Source of the DNA: Agarophyton chilense
Taxonomy: Eukaryota > Rhodophyta > Florideophyceae > Gracilariales > Gracilariaceae
Length of the DNA stretch: 64,000 nt
Direction: 5' to 3'
Assembly: GCA_030374765.1 (NCBI GenBank)
Contig: JARGXX010000117.1
Span: 62,001 to 126,000 of the forward strand
A program made the translations under genes and the position numbers. Below the pieces are notes generated by a model, which ran no database searches, was not told the DNA's origin, and saw only the letters and a program-made list of their open reading frames with translations. Below, piece after piece: positions 20,434-31,379 of the stretch (the first letter of the stretch is position 1; every line of letters begins with the position of its first letter).

Positions 20434-20742
20434 TCATCGGCGGATGCGGCGCCGTGTGTCGCAGAAATGTTTAAGACCTGTATGTCGGATTTCCGAACTC
20501 TTTTCACCACGTGGCAGTCTTGGAATTATTCTGCACTGCGGCTCTATGTCCGCAAGCTCCTGCACAACTAGTGGCTGGCTGTGGTGGCTCCTGCACCTCA
20601 ATACCTCCACATGTGGATTCCTGTCGGTGTACGTCAGCTTATCGATCTGGAGCACCAACTACTCGATCGCGAGAGATGCGCTCCATCTCAGTACCTCACC
20701 GTATTACCACTGTATATTCGTCGAATTCGGCAACTTCATGCG
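20434..20742 (-). pseudogene. Chromovirus integrase C-terminal fragment
   Basis: Immediately outside the LTR at 20743, the minus strand encodes a segment (FDEYTVVIR, stop, then MERISRDR) that closely resembles the integrase C-terminus of the adjacent full element (LDEDTVVIK ... VERVSRDR at about 24590-24660). It is a piece of a second, older chromovirus truncated exactly at the LTR boundary. Confidence 0.65.
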
Positions 20743-21410
20743 TGTAGTATCCGCTCTAACGGAGAGAGCAGACACCTGCGACAGCGTTCGGACTGCCGAT
20801 GGGTCGCTTGCGGCGAAGGAAAAGGGGTGGTAGAGCTACAACACCAGCGAGCTGGAAGTGGGGTGTAAGGCCACTACTCGCCAGCGAGGGTGAACAGTGC
20901 AACTGTAAAACGTTGATGGAACGTAGGTACGAGACGGCTCGTGAAGTGGTTGGGGGGTGACTATCTATTATAGCTCGTCCGGATCTCTGGTTAAGGAATC
21001 CTAAGAGAGGAACAGAATAGTCATGATGCCCATGTTGTCTCCATTACTTGGAGTCGGCGCTCAACTCTGGTACACTATATACTGTGTGCCAGGGTGAGTG
21101 CCCAAATAAATATATAAATAATACCCAGTGGTCAGCCACTTAGCCAAACCACTGTACGGGTACGGTCCCTAATGGACGTCTAGCTACAAAGGGTTGTAAA
21201 AACCAGCCACGTGGATCGCCACTACATGCGCCATTGCAAGCCACTCCACTCGTGATGCCACGTGTTCCAACAATGTACCCTGCCTCCTGGCATCCTACGC
21301 GGTGTGCCGTTTCATATCACAATGCTAATGATAACACTCACTTATGAGTTCCAACCGCGACTTCGCGAAAAACCAACCTATCGGATTCCCCGACATAGTA
21401 GAATACTACA
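20743..21410 (-). repeat. 3' LTR of retrotransposon 1
   Basis: 668 bases with perfect 8-base inverted ends TGTAGTAT ... ATACTACA. On the plus strand it lies 24 bases upstream of the antisense ORF and could act as its promoter. Confidence 0.95.
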
Positions 21411-21420
21411 TACCCCCCTC
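21411..21420 (-). other. Polypurine tract of retrotransposon 1
   Basis: Read on the minus strand the sequence GAGGGGGGTA abuts the 3' LTR, the place for priming of plus-strand DNA synthesis. Confidence 0.7.
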
Positions 21421-21434
21421 GTTAAGCGCGAACC

Positions 21435-23030
21435 ATGGGGGACGCAAGAAGCGTTTATACGCAGTCGGACCGGTGTTCCGGGTACTCATCGTCATCACGA
21501 ATTCCTCGCCGCCCGACCAACTCTTACAGTTGTCAACAGCATTCTGTTCCTCACCGCTCTTCAGCTCGATCTCTCGCAATGGATCCGAACGCCGGGTCCA
21601 ACCTGTTTCAGCCCTCCTCTGAGGATGTGCCTTCTGGGGCTCCGTCCAACACTGCTGGTTCTGCGTCGCAGTCTACTGCTCAACTCGGTCCATACCGTTC
21701 GTTCCCCACACCGTACACCGGATTCCGGTCGGTACCGTTACCTCAGCCAACCGTGGTTCTGATGCCGAACGCGGCTTACGTCGCCTCTGCGTGTGTAATT
21801 CGAACTCATTCTCGTCGTGCTCAGCGGAGATACCCGCACCCTGCGGATTTCTATGGACGAGATCCTCTCGACAAAGTTGAACTTTTCGCGCAAGCGCCCT
21901 GGTTTGATCCAGTTGCTATCCGCGATGACGCGTTGATACAACAGTATGTACACGGTGGGTACTTCCCTGACGGTATTCCGGAACAAGCGATTTATAGCGA
22001 CGACTGGGCGAGCCATATTGCTTTGCCAGACAACGCGATTGCGCGATATTCAACGGAAACCTTGTCCGAAGCCCGTACGTGGTTCACCAAGCTGATTTAC
22101 CAGCGTCTTCACGGATTCATCAGTACGGTTCTCCTCCCGCAGGACTGGGAACTAGATACCTGGAAAGCCGGTACCGACGGTGAAAGATACTCGTATATCG
22201 AGACCCTCGTTGAAGTCGATGTTAGCGGTTGGCGCGGTGTTCGCAGTGTGCGTGATGCAGCTCTCTGCTTTCAGCAACCTCTTCTCCGTGCGGAGTTCCG
22301 CTTCCTTCGAAAGCGTGACATTCCCTATTGGGATTATCCCCGTTGGGAACGTCGTACTCGATCACGTTTGGGCTATTTGGTGCCGTATAAAATGATCGAG
22401 ATTGACCGCGTCCGGCGGAACGCGCGCTTCGGGCGCTACATCGGTATTCCGGAGCATTGGGCGGCGATCGAGAGTCCTCATGGTTGCCCTGTGGAGCTCC
22501 CACCGGCGATCTCCTACATCGGGTCCGCGTTGGTTAACGACCCGTTCTCGGGATATTGGACGGTGGTTTATACCGAGTTTATCGCCAAGATGGCCGTCTT
22601 CCTCCTGTGGGATGCTTATGATACCTTCAGAGTTTGGTACATGTCGCCCACAGCGGGAAAGTATGCGAGAGAACTCGATCTTTCCCTTGTCCTGGGATCC
22701 CGTGCGAACCATGCCGACTTCCTCCATCTTGTGGATTTGATCGACAGTGTCGATTGGTCTGGAGTGCCAGCTGATCAATCCGCTCGCGGAACCCGTGCAA
22801 GAAACTACGACCATTCTCCTGGACGAACAGCAAGTGCTGGAGATTTTGTTTGGTACGACACCTGGACGCGCCAGTTGATCACCTCCGAGCAGGCTTGCTT
22901 TCTTCGGGAGAACCCGCGTGACATGCCACCGAACCAGCTTACTGGATACGTGTACGATGGTACTCCATCCGAGAACGGAGAGGAACCGTATGAGGAAGCG
23001 CCGGGAGCTGAGGCTGAACTCGGTTACTAG
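21435..23030 (+). CDS. Long antisense ORF inside retrotransposon 1
   Basis: An uninterrupted 531-codon frame on the strand opposite pol, starting 24 bases after the LTR with ATG in strong context (aaccATGG). A second in-frame ATG at 21579 (MDPNAGSNLF) may be the real start. The product is Ser/Pro-rich for ~130 residues, then rich in Trp, Tyr and Arg (e.g. RDIPYWDYPRWERRTRSR), and ends acidic. I recognise no domain. After the TAG at 23028-23030 the same frame stays open for 77 codons to TGA at 23262-23264, so the TAG may be a secondary nonsense change. An AATAAA follows at 23314. Antisense ORFs are known in some plant Gypsy elements (e.g. Retand, Grande); any homology is unknown. Confidence 0.6.
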   Translation: MGDARSVYTQSDRCSGYSSSSRIPRRPTNSYSCQQHSVPHRSSARSLAMDPNAGSNLFQPSSEDVPSGAPSNTAGSASQSTAQLGPYRSFPTPYTGFRSVPLPQPTVVLMPNAAYVASACVIRTHSRRAQRRYPHPADFYGRDPLDKVELFAQAPWFDPVAIRDDALIQQYVHGGYFPDGIPEQAIYSDDWASHIALPDNAIARYSTETLSEARTWFTKLIYQRLHGFISTVLLPQDWELDTWKAGTDGERYSYIETLVEVDVSGWRGVRSVRDAALCFQQPLLRAEFRFLRKRDIPYWDYPRWERRTRSRLGYLVPYKMIEIDRVRRNARFGRYIGIPEHWAAIESPHGCPVELPPAISYIGSALVNDPFSGYWTVVYTEFIAKMAVFLLWDAYDTFRVWYMSPTAGKYARELDLSLVLGSRANHADFLHLVDLIDSVDWSGVPADQSARGTRARNYDHSPGRTASAGDFVWYDTWTRQLITSEQACFLRENPRDMPPNQLTGYVYDGTPSENGEEPYEEAPGAEAELGY

Positions 23031-23313
23031 GACGAGCCAGAGCTGGCAGGCGTAGCGACTTCCGTCGATCAATCCGCAGCGGCGGGAGTTGCTCAACAGT
23101 ACTGTCATGGGTTTACACAACAACGGAGTGCAGTGCCGGTCGAAGATCCAGGCTTGGATCCGCTGAGGCAGTTCCTCTTAGACGCGGGCTTTCCCGTGGA
23201 CCAGGATGAGGGTGATCGCGCACAGCTTCTTGCGAACCTGCGTGCTCGCACGTCTCTTTTATGATCCTAGAAAATACTCCTAGGCAAGACCCTTGCGGTG
23301 GTATCTTGATACC

Positions 23314-23319
23314 AATAAA
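23314..23319 (+). terminator. Candidate poly(A) signal for antisense ORF
   Basis: AATAAA located 50 bases after the extended stop of the antisense frame. It gives that ORF its own 3' end before the convergent pol gene. Confidence 0.5.
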
Positions 23320-23371
23320 ACTCCGGTGACTTCGTGTCTTCACGTTCCCTTCTTATCTTCTAGTCTTCATC

Positions 23372-23510
23372 TCTTCTCGCTTCTCGAGTTCTTAACTTCT
23401 TCTTCTCGCTTCTCGAGTTCTTAACTTCTTCTTCTCGCTTCTCGAGTTCTTCAATCCTTCTTCTCGCTTCTCGAGTTCTTCAGTTCTTCTTCTCCCTTCT
23501 CGAGTTTGTC
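23372..23510 (+). repeat. 29-base minisatellite with CTCGAG core
   Basis: Units of 29 bases begin at 23372, 23401, 23430, 23459 and 23488. Each has the core TTCTCGCTTCTCGAGTT (last unit TTCTCCCTTCTCGAGTT). It lies between the 3' ends of the antisense ORF and the chromodomain. Confidence 0.9.
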
Positions 23511-23620
23511 ATAGTTGATAATCAGTAAATGTCCTTTGCTTGCGTTTCTTTACGTTTCCTCTTCATGATTTCTTGTTTTCTTCTCGCCTTTCGAGTTTTT
23601 ACTATTTTTGTAGCCCATAC

Positions 23621-24379
23621 TTAGAAATGGGATGTGCCCATGAGCCGGACTATCAAGGAGTCGATCTCCCTGGGGAGTGGTAATCGCATGCGTCGATGAT
23701 ATCGCACGAGCTGCGAACGGGGGATATGAGCTATAGGTTCCCACGTATCCGCTTTCGGAGGAAAACCGTACCAACGGACTCGATACAGTAATTCTCTAGT
23801 ATCTTCATGCTCGCCATGTTCACATATGCAATCCATAACATATTCCTGGACGTTTCCCACTGCTTTCGCTGTTGGCGCGAGACTCTTGTTGACAGGTTTG
23901 AAATGCCTTAGGGCTGACCCAAGCGTCTCTGTGTTAGCAGTCTCAGCGTCGCTAAGCGTTCGCTCGTCGACTAACTGTCGTTCTGCCAGCAGGGGCAGTG
24001 TACACCTTACTTGAGAACCTTTCTCAGATAAAGAGCTATCCTGTTTTCCAGGTTCCATAGAAGCGTACTTCTTGCTACTTCTCAATTCCATTCGTGGACG
24101 AACTTCCTTCGGTTTATCCGATTCTGACCGCTGTTGGGTGGACAATGGTGCTTGCACCACGACAGGATGCGATACCTCTTCTTCTTCCTGCCCACGAAGT
24201 ATGGGAGCCGATATCGGCGGAAAAGCGAGTGGCGCTTCACCTGAATGTTCAGCCTGAAGCGGCAACGGCGCGTTTTCGCGTGCACTCGTTTCCAAGTCCT
24301 TGGGGCCAAAGTCCAAAACATCTTTCCTGCTTTCATGTTCCATTTCTGTGCTTACGGGTGTGCGCGTGCCACGGGGCAC
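23621..24379 (-). pseudogene. Chromodomain and linker, pol C-terminus of retrotransposon 1
   Basis: 252 codons in one frame. After a ~170-residue hydrophilic linker comes a chromodomain: EYVMDCICEHGEHED...LLYRVRWYGFPPKADTWEPIAHI, with the aromatic residues Y, W and W that cage methyl-lysine. Chromovirus chromodomains steer integration into heterochromatin. This part is open, but the polyprotein upstream is broken. Confidence 0.85.
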
Positions 24380-24457
24380 ATCCCGATACTTCGGAAGCTG
24401 TCCGTGATTGGCGTACGCAACCGCCGGCGGTGGGAGATCAGGAGCTAACTTCTCCGC

Positions 24458-25907
24458 TCAAGCCATTGGTGGCGGTTCAATCTCCCCAGAGTCACTTGGG
24501 CTTTTGCCTTGTCCTTCCGTCGCACTTGCCTCCTTAGTTCTACCAGATACCTGGACTTCTACTTGCGGGTCAGGCGCGACTTCAAAGCGATCGCGCGATA
24601 CACGTTCAACGTCCTCACCTGTCTTGATGACCACTGTGTCTTCATCAAGGTCCACCACCACTTTGAAGGGTCCAGCCGCTATCGGCAACAACTTATGACG
24701 AGATTCTTCCTGTTTGTCAGGTCTTTCGATTCGCACGAAGACGTGACCTCTTACTCGGATTGCCGGATTTCCTCTTCGCCTTCTGGCGTCATAGTTTCGC
24801 TTATAGCGAGCTTGCGTCTTCGATAACTCCTTAGCAGCTTCTTTCGCTCTGGCCTTCAGGTAATTCCTCCATTTCAGATGGTACTTAGCCGGGGTCGGCG
24901 CGTCCAATTCTGTCTCGTCGTCGAGCGCAACCGGTAAAGCCGGAGGGTTACGTGAGAGCACGAGTTCGAACGGTGCCGTCTTTGTAGAGGTATGCACTTG
25001 TGTATTGTACGCGTAGCACAGAGTATCTGTAAACATGTCTCATTCTTTCGGGTGGTCCGCGATGTAGTGTCGTAATGCTGCTATCAGCGTGCGGTTGAAA
25101 CGCTCCACCTGACCGTTGCATTGCGGATGATAGGTCGTGGTAAACACGTTTTGGAATGCCCATCATGCGGCAGACATTCTGAAAGAACTTCGCAATAAAT
25201 TGCTTCCCATTATCTGATAACAGAAGTTCTGGTGGTCCGTATATAAATACCCAGTGTTTGATAAACGCCTGTGCGATTACGGTTGCGGTTATCCGCTTCA
25301 GCGGCACAGTCCGCACTAGCTTCGAGAAGCTGTCGGTGATTACCAATAGGTAGCGATAACCTCTCCTTGAGCGAATCAATTCCCCTAGGATGTCGATACT
25401 GACGTATTGTAAAGGCACTTTCGCCTGGAATAACGTCATCGGTTTCCGCTTCCGTTAAAGCTTCACGCGATTCTTGGCACATGTTGTACACAACCTCACT
25501 GTAGCATGGCAGTCCATTGCCAAAGTAGGCCAGTAAAAATCTCTTCTTAGAGTCATGAACAACTTCGTTCCTCCTGGATGACCAGACAGCCGGCTGTAGT
25601 GTGTCAGATGGAGTACTCGCCTCTTCAAGACGTGTGGAATCACGATTTGATCATGCTTTTCGACATGTCTTAACAGTATTCCTCGTGAATCGAGTGAAAA
25701 GGGGAGCTCCTCCCCCCCGTTAAGACGAGAGCGTATCGACGCACAAAACGTGTCGGCGTGTTGCTCATTGAGGAGCTCAGTGCACGAGATTCGCTCGAGT
25801 TGAACTGAAGGGTCAGTGTCTGCTAATGCAAGGAACGGGTCTGCATCCGAATAATCATCAAGGGTCTCTTGTTCCTCTTCTTCAAAAGATGGTGAATGGG
25901 TCCCCAT
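24458..25907 (-). pseudogene. Integrase of retrotransposon 1, frameshifted
   Basis: The HHCC zinc domain is in 25907-25455 (HLTHYSRLSGHPGG ... CTTC). The catalytic core follows in 25439-24948 (VSIDILGE with the first Asp, LLSDNGKQF with the second) and shifts frame near 25130, after GIPKRV. The Glu of the DDE triad (GQVERFN) is read in another frame, and 25036-24458 carries the C-terminal part. A TAA stop lies at 25455-25457. The enzyme cannot be made intact. Confidence 0.9.
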
Positions 25908-25964
25908 GTAGAAGCAAGGTATCTCTTCATCGATTTCGCCTTGGGTTTCGCCCAGTGTTTTGAG

Positions 25965-27238
25965 TCACGATACCGCGTCAGCTTGGACATTGGCCAATCC
26001 CTTCTTATACTTCACTTCGAAATCGAATTCAGAAAGGCGTAAGCGCCATCGTGTGAGACAACCAGACGGGTCTGTAATGGACAGTAACCATCGTAGAGAC
26101 GAATGATCCGTGTTGACGGTAAAACGTTCTCCTTGGAGATACGGTCGCAATGTGGTTAGAGCTCAAACGACTGCAAGGCATTCCTTTTCTGAAATTGAAT
26201 ACTTCTTCTCAGCTGCGTTCAGCGATCTTGACCAGTAACGAATGGGTTTGCGTTCACCATCAGGGTGTGTTTGAAAAAGGGCACACCCTACTTGGTACTA
26301 GCTAGAGTCGGTATCCACTGAGTATGGCAGGTTGGGGATGGGCAGCGCCAAGACTAGGGCTGTAATAATCTTTGTCTTCAGCGTGTCGAACGCTTCCACT
26401 TCAGCTTGTCTGAATTGTTCCAGCTGTACTGGTTGTCCTTTACGCAGCTTTGCGTTGAGCGGTGCCGCTATATGCGAGTATCGCGGCCCGAATCATCGGT
26501 AGACGTTGCACAAGACGAGGAAAGAACGCAATTGCTTCTGTGTCGACGGAGGTTGTACTTCGCGGAGAGCCACTGTTTGTGCCTCTTGAATGACAAGCTG
26601 TCCCGGTTTGATCACGTGTCCTAAGTACCGGACGGTGCCAGCGAACCATTCGCATTTCTTGAACTTCAAGGTAATCCCTGCGCTCTGTAGTGCTTTGAGG
26701 ATCTCCTCGACATGCCGTAAATGGCTTTCCAGATCCTGGGAAAAGATGATCACATCGTCCAAATAGACTAAACAAGTCTTCCACTTGTATCTTGAGAGCC
26801 AGATGTCCAGAGTACGCTGGAAAGTAGCCGGTGCATTCGTTAAGCCAAAGGGCATCCTTTTGAAACGGTAGAGACCGGCGTGACAGGCAAATGCGGTTTG
26901 TCTTGGTCTTCTTCCGATACAGGCACCTGCCAATAGCCAGAGTTGGCGTCCAACGTGGTGAACAAGTTCGCTTCTCCTAAGCTGTCAATACATTCGTCCA
27001 TTCGAGGCAACGGGTATGTATCCCGAACTGTAACTGCGTTCAGTTTTCCGTAATCGATACAGAATCGTAAAGAACCATCAGGTTTTGGAACCAGCACCAC
27101 TGGTGAGGCCCAAGCAGATTGAGCTGCTTCGATTACTTCTTCTTCCAGCATTTTGCTGACATTCTCCTCCTCGATTTGGCGAGTTCGCGGTCCCGCTCTG
27201 TAGGGTGGTTGGGAGATGGGTCGTGACCGTGGGACCAA
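25965..27238 (-). pseudogene. Reverse transcriptase and RNase H of retrotransposon 1
   Basis: RT begins in 27238-26840 (VVLVPKPDGSLRFCIDYGKLN, LFTTLDANSGYWQVP) and continues after a one-base frameshift near 26890 in 26933-26493 with MPFGLTNAPATFQR and the catalytic YLDDVIIF. In-frame stops follow at 26493-26495, 26302-26304, 26163-26165 and 25965-25967. RNase H and its connection are recognisable between them (e.g. FTVNTDHSSLRWL). Every stop could derive from CGA, CAG or TGG by one transition. Confidence 0.92.
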
Positions 27239-27277
27239 ATCAATGTGGTGTCCCGTAGCGGAGAGTTCTCCTAGTCT

Positions 27278-28147
27278 TTAACTCCATATGGATGTATACT
27301 TCTTCAGCATAGACCTGATCTTTGTTCTGTAGTGTTCCGACACATGTGCTAAGTCTAGCTCATCGACCAGGCTCTCTGGATCCGTTGCCGTTTGCAATTG
27401 ATCTCCAGACGGAGTTTGCTGTTCTTCGTCTGTGTCACCGACATGGGTTAATCCCAATACTTCTACAGTAGAAATATGAGTACGGACCACCACTGTGGGA
27501 TGAGGCAAAGCTGTTGCAACAACCTGATTCTTCGGTATCTGATAATCGTTATCGGTGAAGTTACTCACTAGTATCCAAAAGGGGCTACCAGGATCAACCT
27601 GGACAATGCCGTTAGCGACTAGCAATCCACGGGACTCGTACATACGATTATTCGGTTGAATTACCACGAGTCCGTGTCGTTCTGTTCTTACTTGAACCCA
27701 AGTTTGGGTTTGCGTCTTCATCATGGCACTCTTCGCTACTCGAATCCTCGGCGAGACAAGTCCTCGAGATTTCCCGTATTCCATAGATGGTGGAAGTGGA
27801 GGTGCTTCAGAGCAACGAAGCATTGGCTTGCGAACAATTGGTACCATTGATCCATCATCTAGTTCCACTAGTTTTCTTCGCGGGCGAATGGCTTCGACAA
27901 ACTTGTCGCAATAATCACATCCCAGTACCACTGGTGCAGCTAACGTCTTACAGACGATGAAGTCGACTAGGACTACAAAGCGTCCCAAACGCACCACGAG
28001 TTGAACTGTTCCCAGTGTCTTCACAGCATTTTTGTTGGCATCCCGAATGTCCGGTAAAGGACCGTATCGAAAACGTTCTAAGTCAGCAGGGGCGAGCTCC
28101 GATTCCCGTATAAAGTTCGGACCAGGACCTGTGTCCAGGATAGTCAA
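27278..28147 (-). pseudogene. Aspartic protease region of retrotransposon 1
   Basis: 289 codons opening with the protease active site (MTILDTGPGPNFIRESEL; DTG triad) and the retropepsin flap/core that follows (VVLGCDYCDKF). It joins the RT frame after a stop near 27278. The junction with gag (28148-28580) is degraded. Confidence 0.85.
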
Positions 28148-28580
28148 TCGACGAGATAACAGATTCCTGTCAGAGCCGATGTCGGCATAGACTAGTTTCT
28201 TTTAGACACTACCATGAGGTAACTTTCCCGTTTTGACGGACAAGTATAACGTCTCCAAGGACGATGTAACTCACAGTCAAACTGTACTCGCTTTCCGTCG
28301 GGCGGATTGATTCCGTACGGCGGAAATTTGGGAGGCCTCAAGAGAATCTTGGGCTTCGAAGCGTGGGAGCAGGGAGGCGAGATCTCCCAGGTCCGCACTA
28401 CGGGATCGACTAGTGCCGACCCCCTAGGGGCTCCCACACTTATTTTTCCGGTGGCACTGGCTTATTCGCCTCAAAGGCGCCTCTTCCTACCGGGGTTCCA
28501 GGTTGTAACACTTCAGCATTCTGAGCAACCGGCTTGTCCGTCCAGCGCATTGGTGTCTGAGAAAACCAACTTTTGGCTTT

Positions 28581-30580
28581 TCAATACATGCCCGCCGGTA
28601 CGCGGCTCCTTTCCTCTTCTGAGAGTGCTTCATAATTCGTCATGATACGACTCAGATCCTTTGCAGGAAGCGTGCATTCTGCACTCAAATGGTGTTTTCC
28701 ATAACATGAATAACATATCAAACCGTCACGACGGTTGGTCAGCATAGGTTGTGAACGGTATGCTGTGCGAGTATCCACCCATCCGGGTTTCCCGTTCTTA
28801 AAACCTCCTTGTGGTGGCACCGTGTAGGAACGGTACATAGGGCGACGGCCCTCCATAGCCACTAGGGCTTCCTCGTCCTGAGACTCCGAGTGTGGGAGAT
28901 CCACTGTAGGTACAGAAGAGTCCGTACATTCCATTAAATGGACCGCCTCCTCATGCGAATCACTCCCTTTGGGTGCCAACGACGAATCTCGCGAGTCAAC
29001 TGGAGATTCCAGATGTAGCAGTTTGCTGCGCTGATTAATTCTGGCGGAGATCTTCTCCTTACCCATTGAGGTTCCAAAAGCCACTGAACGACGGGGGCTA
29101 CCACGCGCTCTGGCCGCGTCTCTTTCAGCTTTCGCAAACTGAACTAACTCCAAAAAGGAGACTCTTCCATGCTTCTCTCGATATCGAGCTACCAACGACT
29201 TGATGCTCCGGTCCAGCCCGTCGATGTACAAGGTAATCTTGTCCTCCGTCGAGTGGACGTTTCCACAGCGGACTGAAGCTTTGTTAAGCCTTGAGCTGTA
29301 CTCCGCTTCGCCCTCCTCAGGCTTTTGGGTCACATCCCTTAGGTCCAGGATCGCCTGACGAATCGCGTTTGAAGTCGCGTAACTGCGCAGCAAATACTGC
29401 ACCGCCTCTGGCCATGAGGTAACGCCGCCTTCATCGGCTGTCAATGATCCGCAAAAGGAACGATATTGCTCTAAAGCAAAACCCTTCAGGAAGTGTGGTA
29501 AAGACACAAAGGCCTGTGGTTCACTCATCTCCAGAGTGTCTGCTTCGACAACGAATCGATTGAGAAACTCGATAACGAGAATGGGGGTTTTCCCATCGAA
29601 TGTTAAATCATTAAGGCCGATCTTCAATCGTTTGATGTGATCCTTCACCTTCGCGGTTTCGCGTCCTGAGCGCTTCTTGCTCTTCACCTTCAGACGGTAG
29701 TACCTGTAATTCAAAACCGTCCGATAAAGCGGATTCGTGCACGGAAGTACCTTCAATCCTCTGTAAGGTGAGCCTCTTTTCTCATGAACCACGAAGACGT
29801 GTTCTTCTTCCGGGATCGGGACCTTCGATGACCATCATCACTGTCGTCGTCATCTGACGTATCTGAATCATCAGAATCATCAGTACTGGAACTGAAACCC
29901 TCCGTACTTGACGATTCATCACTCGAATCACGTGCGTACTTCCGCTTCTTACGTCGTCCCTTCGACGTTTTCGAACGAGCTTCCTTCAAAGGAGCTCCTT
30001 CCCCTTATAGCACGACTGGTTTAGCAGCAGTCTGTGCATGAACTGCCGCCTCCAGGCGTTCTAAACGAGGATTAACTAGAGTGAGGACTTCCTCTACATC
30101 CACGGTTAAGCCGGGTAGCGCATTGGGCGTATTCCAGTACCTCTCCAGTAGATGGTTCAAATCCTCACGTAGTGTTTTCACTGATGCAGAAACCTGCTTC
30201 CCATCGTCTTGACGAACGAGTGCTTGATGCGCACTGCGTAATTGTTCGACATCAGCGATAAGAGCAGCGATCTGCGATTCCAACGCAACCATGCGCACAC
30301 GCGAAGCGCTAGACTCAGACTTGAGACGACGCACTTCCCTGCGCAAATCATCCTCTTCTTGGGGTCCGACGACCTCAGGGTCAACTTGACGATACAGCCG
30401 CTCTCCGGCTTCAACAGATGAAAGGAGCCTCGGTTTAGGGGGTGGTCCCGCAGGACCGGGGCGACCAGTACTCGACTGGCTTCGGGTCTTCGGTATCCTA
30501 GACAAAACCTGAGTCCAGGTGCGAACCAAATGGTCTCGTCGGGTTCTCGACCACGTGTTCAACCACGATGAATTCCGCAA
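28581..30580 (-). pseudogene. Gag polyprotein of retrotransposon 1
   Basis: Three pieces in order: 30580-30005, a coiled-coil region (EEDDLRREVRRLKSES...) ended by TAA; 29989-29753, a Lys/Arg stretch followed by Ser/Asp repeats (SDDSDTSDDDDSDD); and 29792-28581 in a shifted frame, the capsid-like retrotransposon gag region with a CCHC zinc knuckle, CYSCYGKHHLSAEC. It would form the virus-like particle core; stops and a frameshift make it defective. Confidence 0.85.
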
Positions 30581-30689
30581 TTGCCGGAGGTGGTTTGATA
30601 AACAATAACTGTAGTGATTCCAATTCTTCCAAGTATCGATATCGATTCCACGATCCAGGAACGAATTGTTTAGTGCAGCTCACCACAGT

Positions 30690-30709
30690 GGTTCTAAGTC
30701 GGGATACCA
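30690..30709 (-). other. Candidate tRNA primer-binding site
   Basis: Two bases inside the 5' LTR the minus strand reads TGGTATCCCGACTTAGAACC. It begins with TGG as expected for pairing with a tRNA CCA end. The matching tRNA is not identified. Confidence 0.6.
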
Positions 30710-30711
30710 CT

Positions 30712-31379
30712 TGTAGTATCCGATCTAACGGAGAGAGCAGACACCTGCGACAGCGTTCGGACTGCCGATGTGTCGCTTGCGGCGAAGGAAAAGGGGTGGT
30801 AGAGCTACAACACCAGCGAGCTGGAAGTGGGGTGTAAGGCAACTACTCGCCAGCGAGGGTGAACAGTGCAACTGTAAAACGTTGATGGAACGTAGGTACG
30901 AGACGGCTCGTGAAGTGGTTGGGGGGTGACTATCTATTATAGCTCGTCCGGATCTCTGGTTAAGGAATCCTAAGCGAGGAACAGAATAGTCATGATGCCC
31001 ATGTTGTCTCCTTTACTTGGAGTCGGCGCTCAACTCCGGTACACTATATACTGTGTGCCAGGGTGAGTGCCCAAATAAATATATAAATAATACCCAGTGG
31101 TCAGCCACTTAGCCAAACCACTGTACGGGTACGGTACCTAATAGACGTCTAGCTACAAAGGGTTGTAAAAACCAGCCACGCGGATCGCCACTACATGCGC
31201 CGTTGCAAGCCACTCCACTCGTGATGCCACGTGTTCCAACAATGTACCCTGCCTCCTGGCATCCTACGCGGTGTGCCGTTTCATATCACAATGCTGATGA
31301 TAACACTCACTTATGAGTTTCAACCGCGACTTCGCGAAAAACCAACCTATCGGATTCCCCGACATAGTAGAATACTACA
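30712..31379 (-). repeat. 5' LTR of retrotransposon 1
   Basis: 668 bases, same ends and about 98% identical by eye to the LTR at 20743. It is the promoter-bearing LTR for gag-pol on the minus strand. Confidence 0.95.

Larger units (their letters stand above)
20743..31379 (-). mobile_element. Chromovirus-type Ty3/Gypsy LTR retrotransposon 1, decayed
   Basis: 10,637 bases bounded by two 668-base LTRs that I count as about twelve mismatches apart. Internal order on the minus strand is coiled-coil gag, CCHC gag, protease, reverse transcriptase, RNase H, integrase, long linker, chromodomain. A primer-binding site and polypurine tract sit in the expected places. Stops and frameshifts break pol, so it is not autonomous. 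It carries an additional long ORF in antisense orientation between the chromodomain and the 3' LTR. No target-site duplication is seen: the five bases outside the LTRs are ATGCG and GTCGA. Confidence 0.92.

Noticed and set aside
22362..23123. 253-codon frame on the minus strand opposite the antisense ORF
   Set aside because: It overlaps the longer plus-strand frame, has no family features and looks like its mirror shadow.
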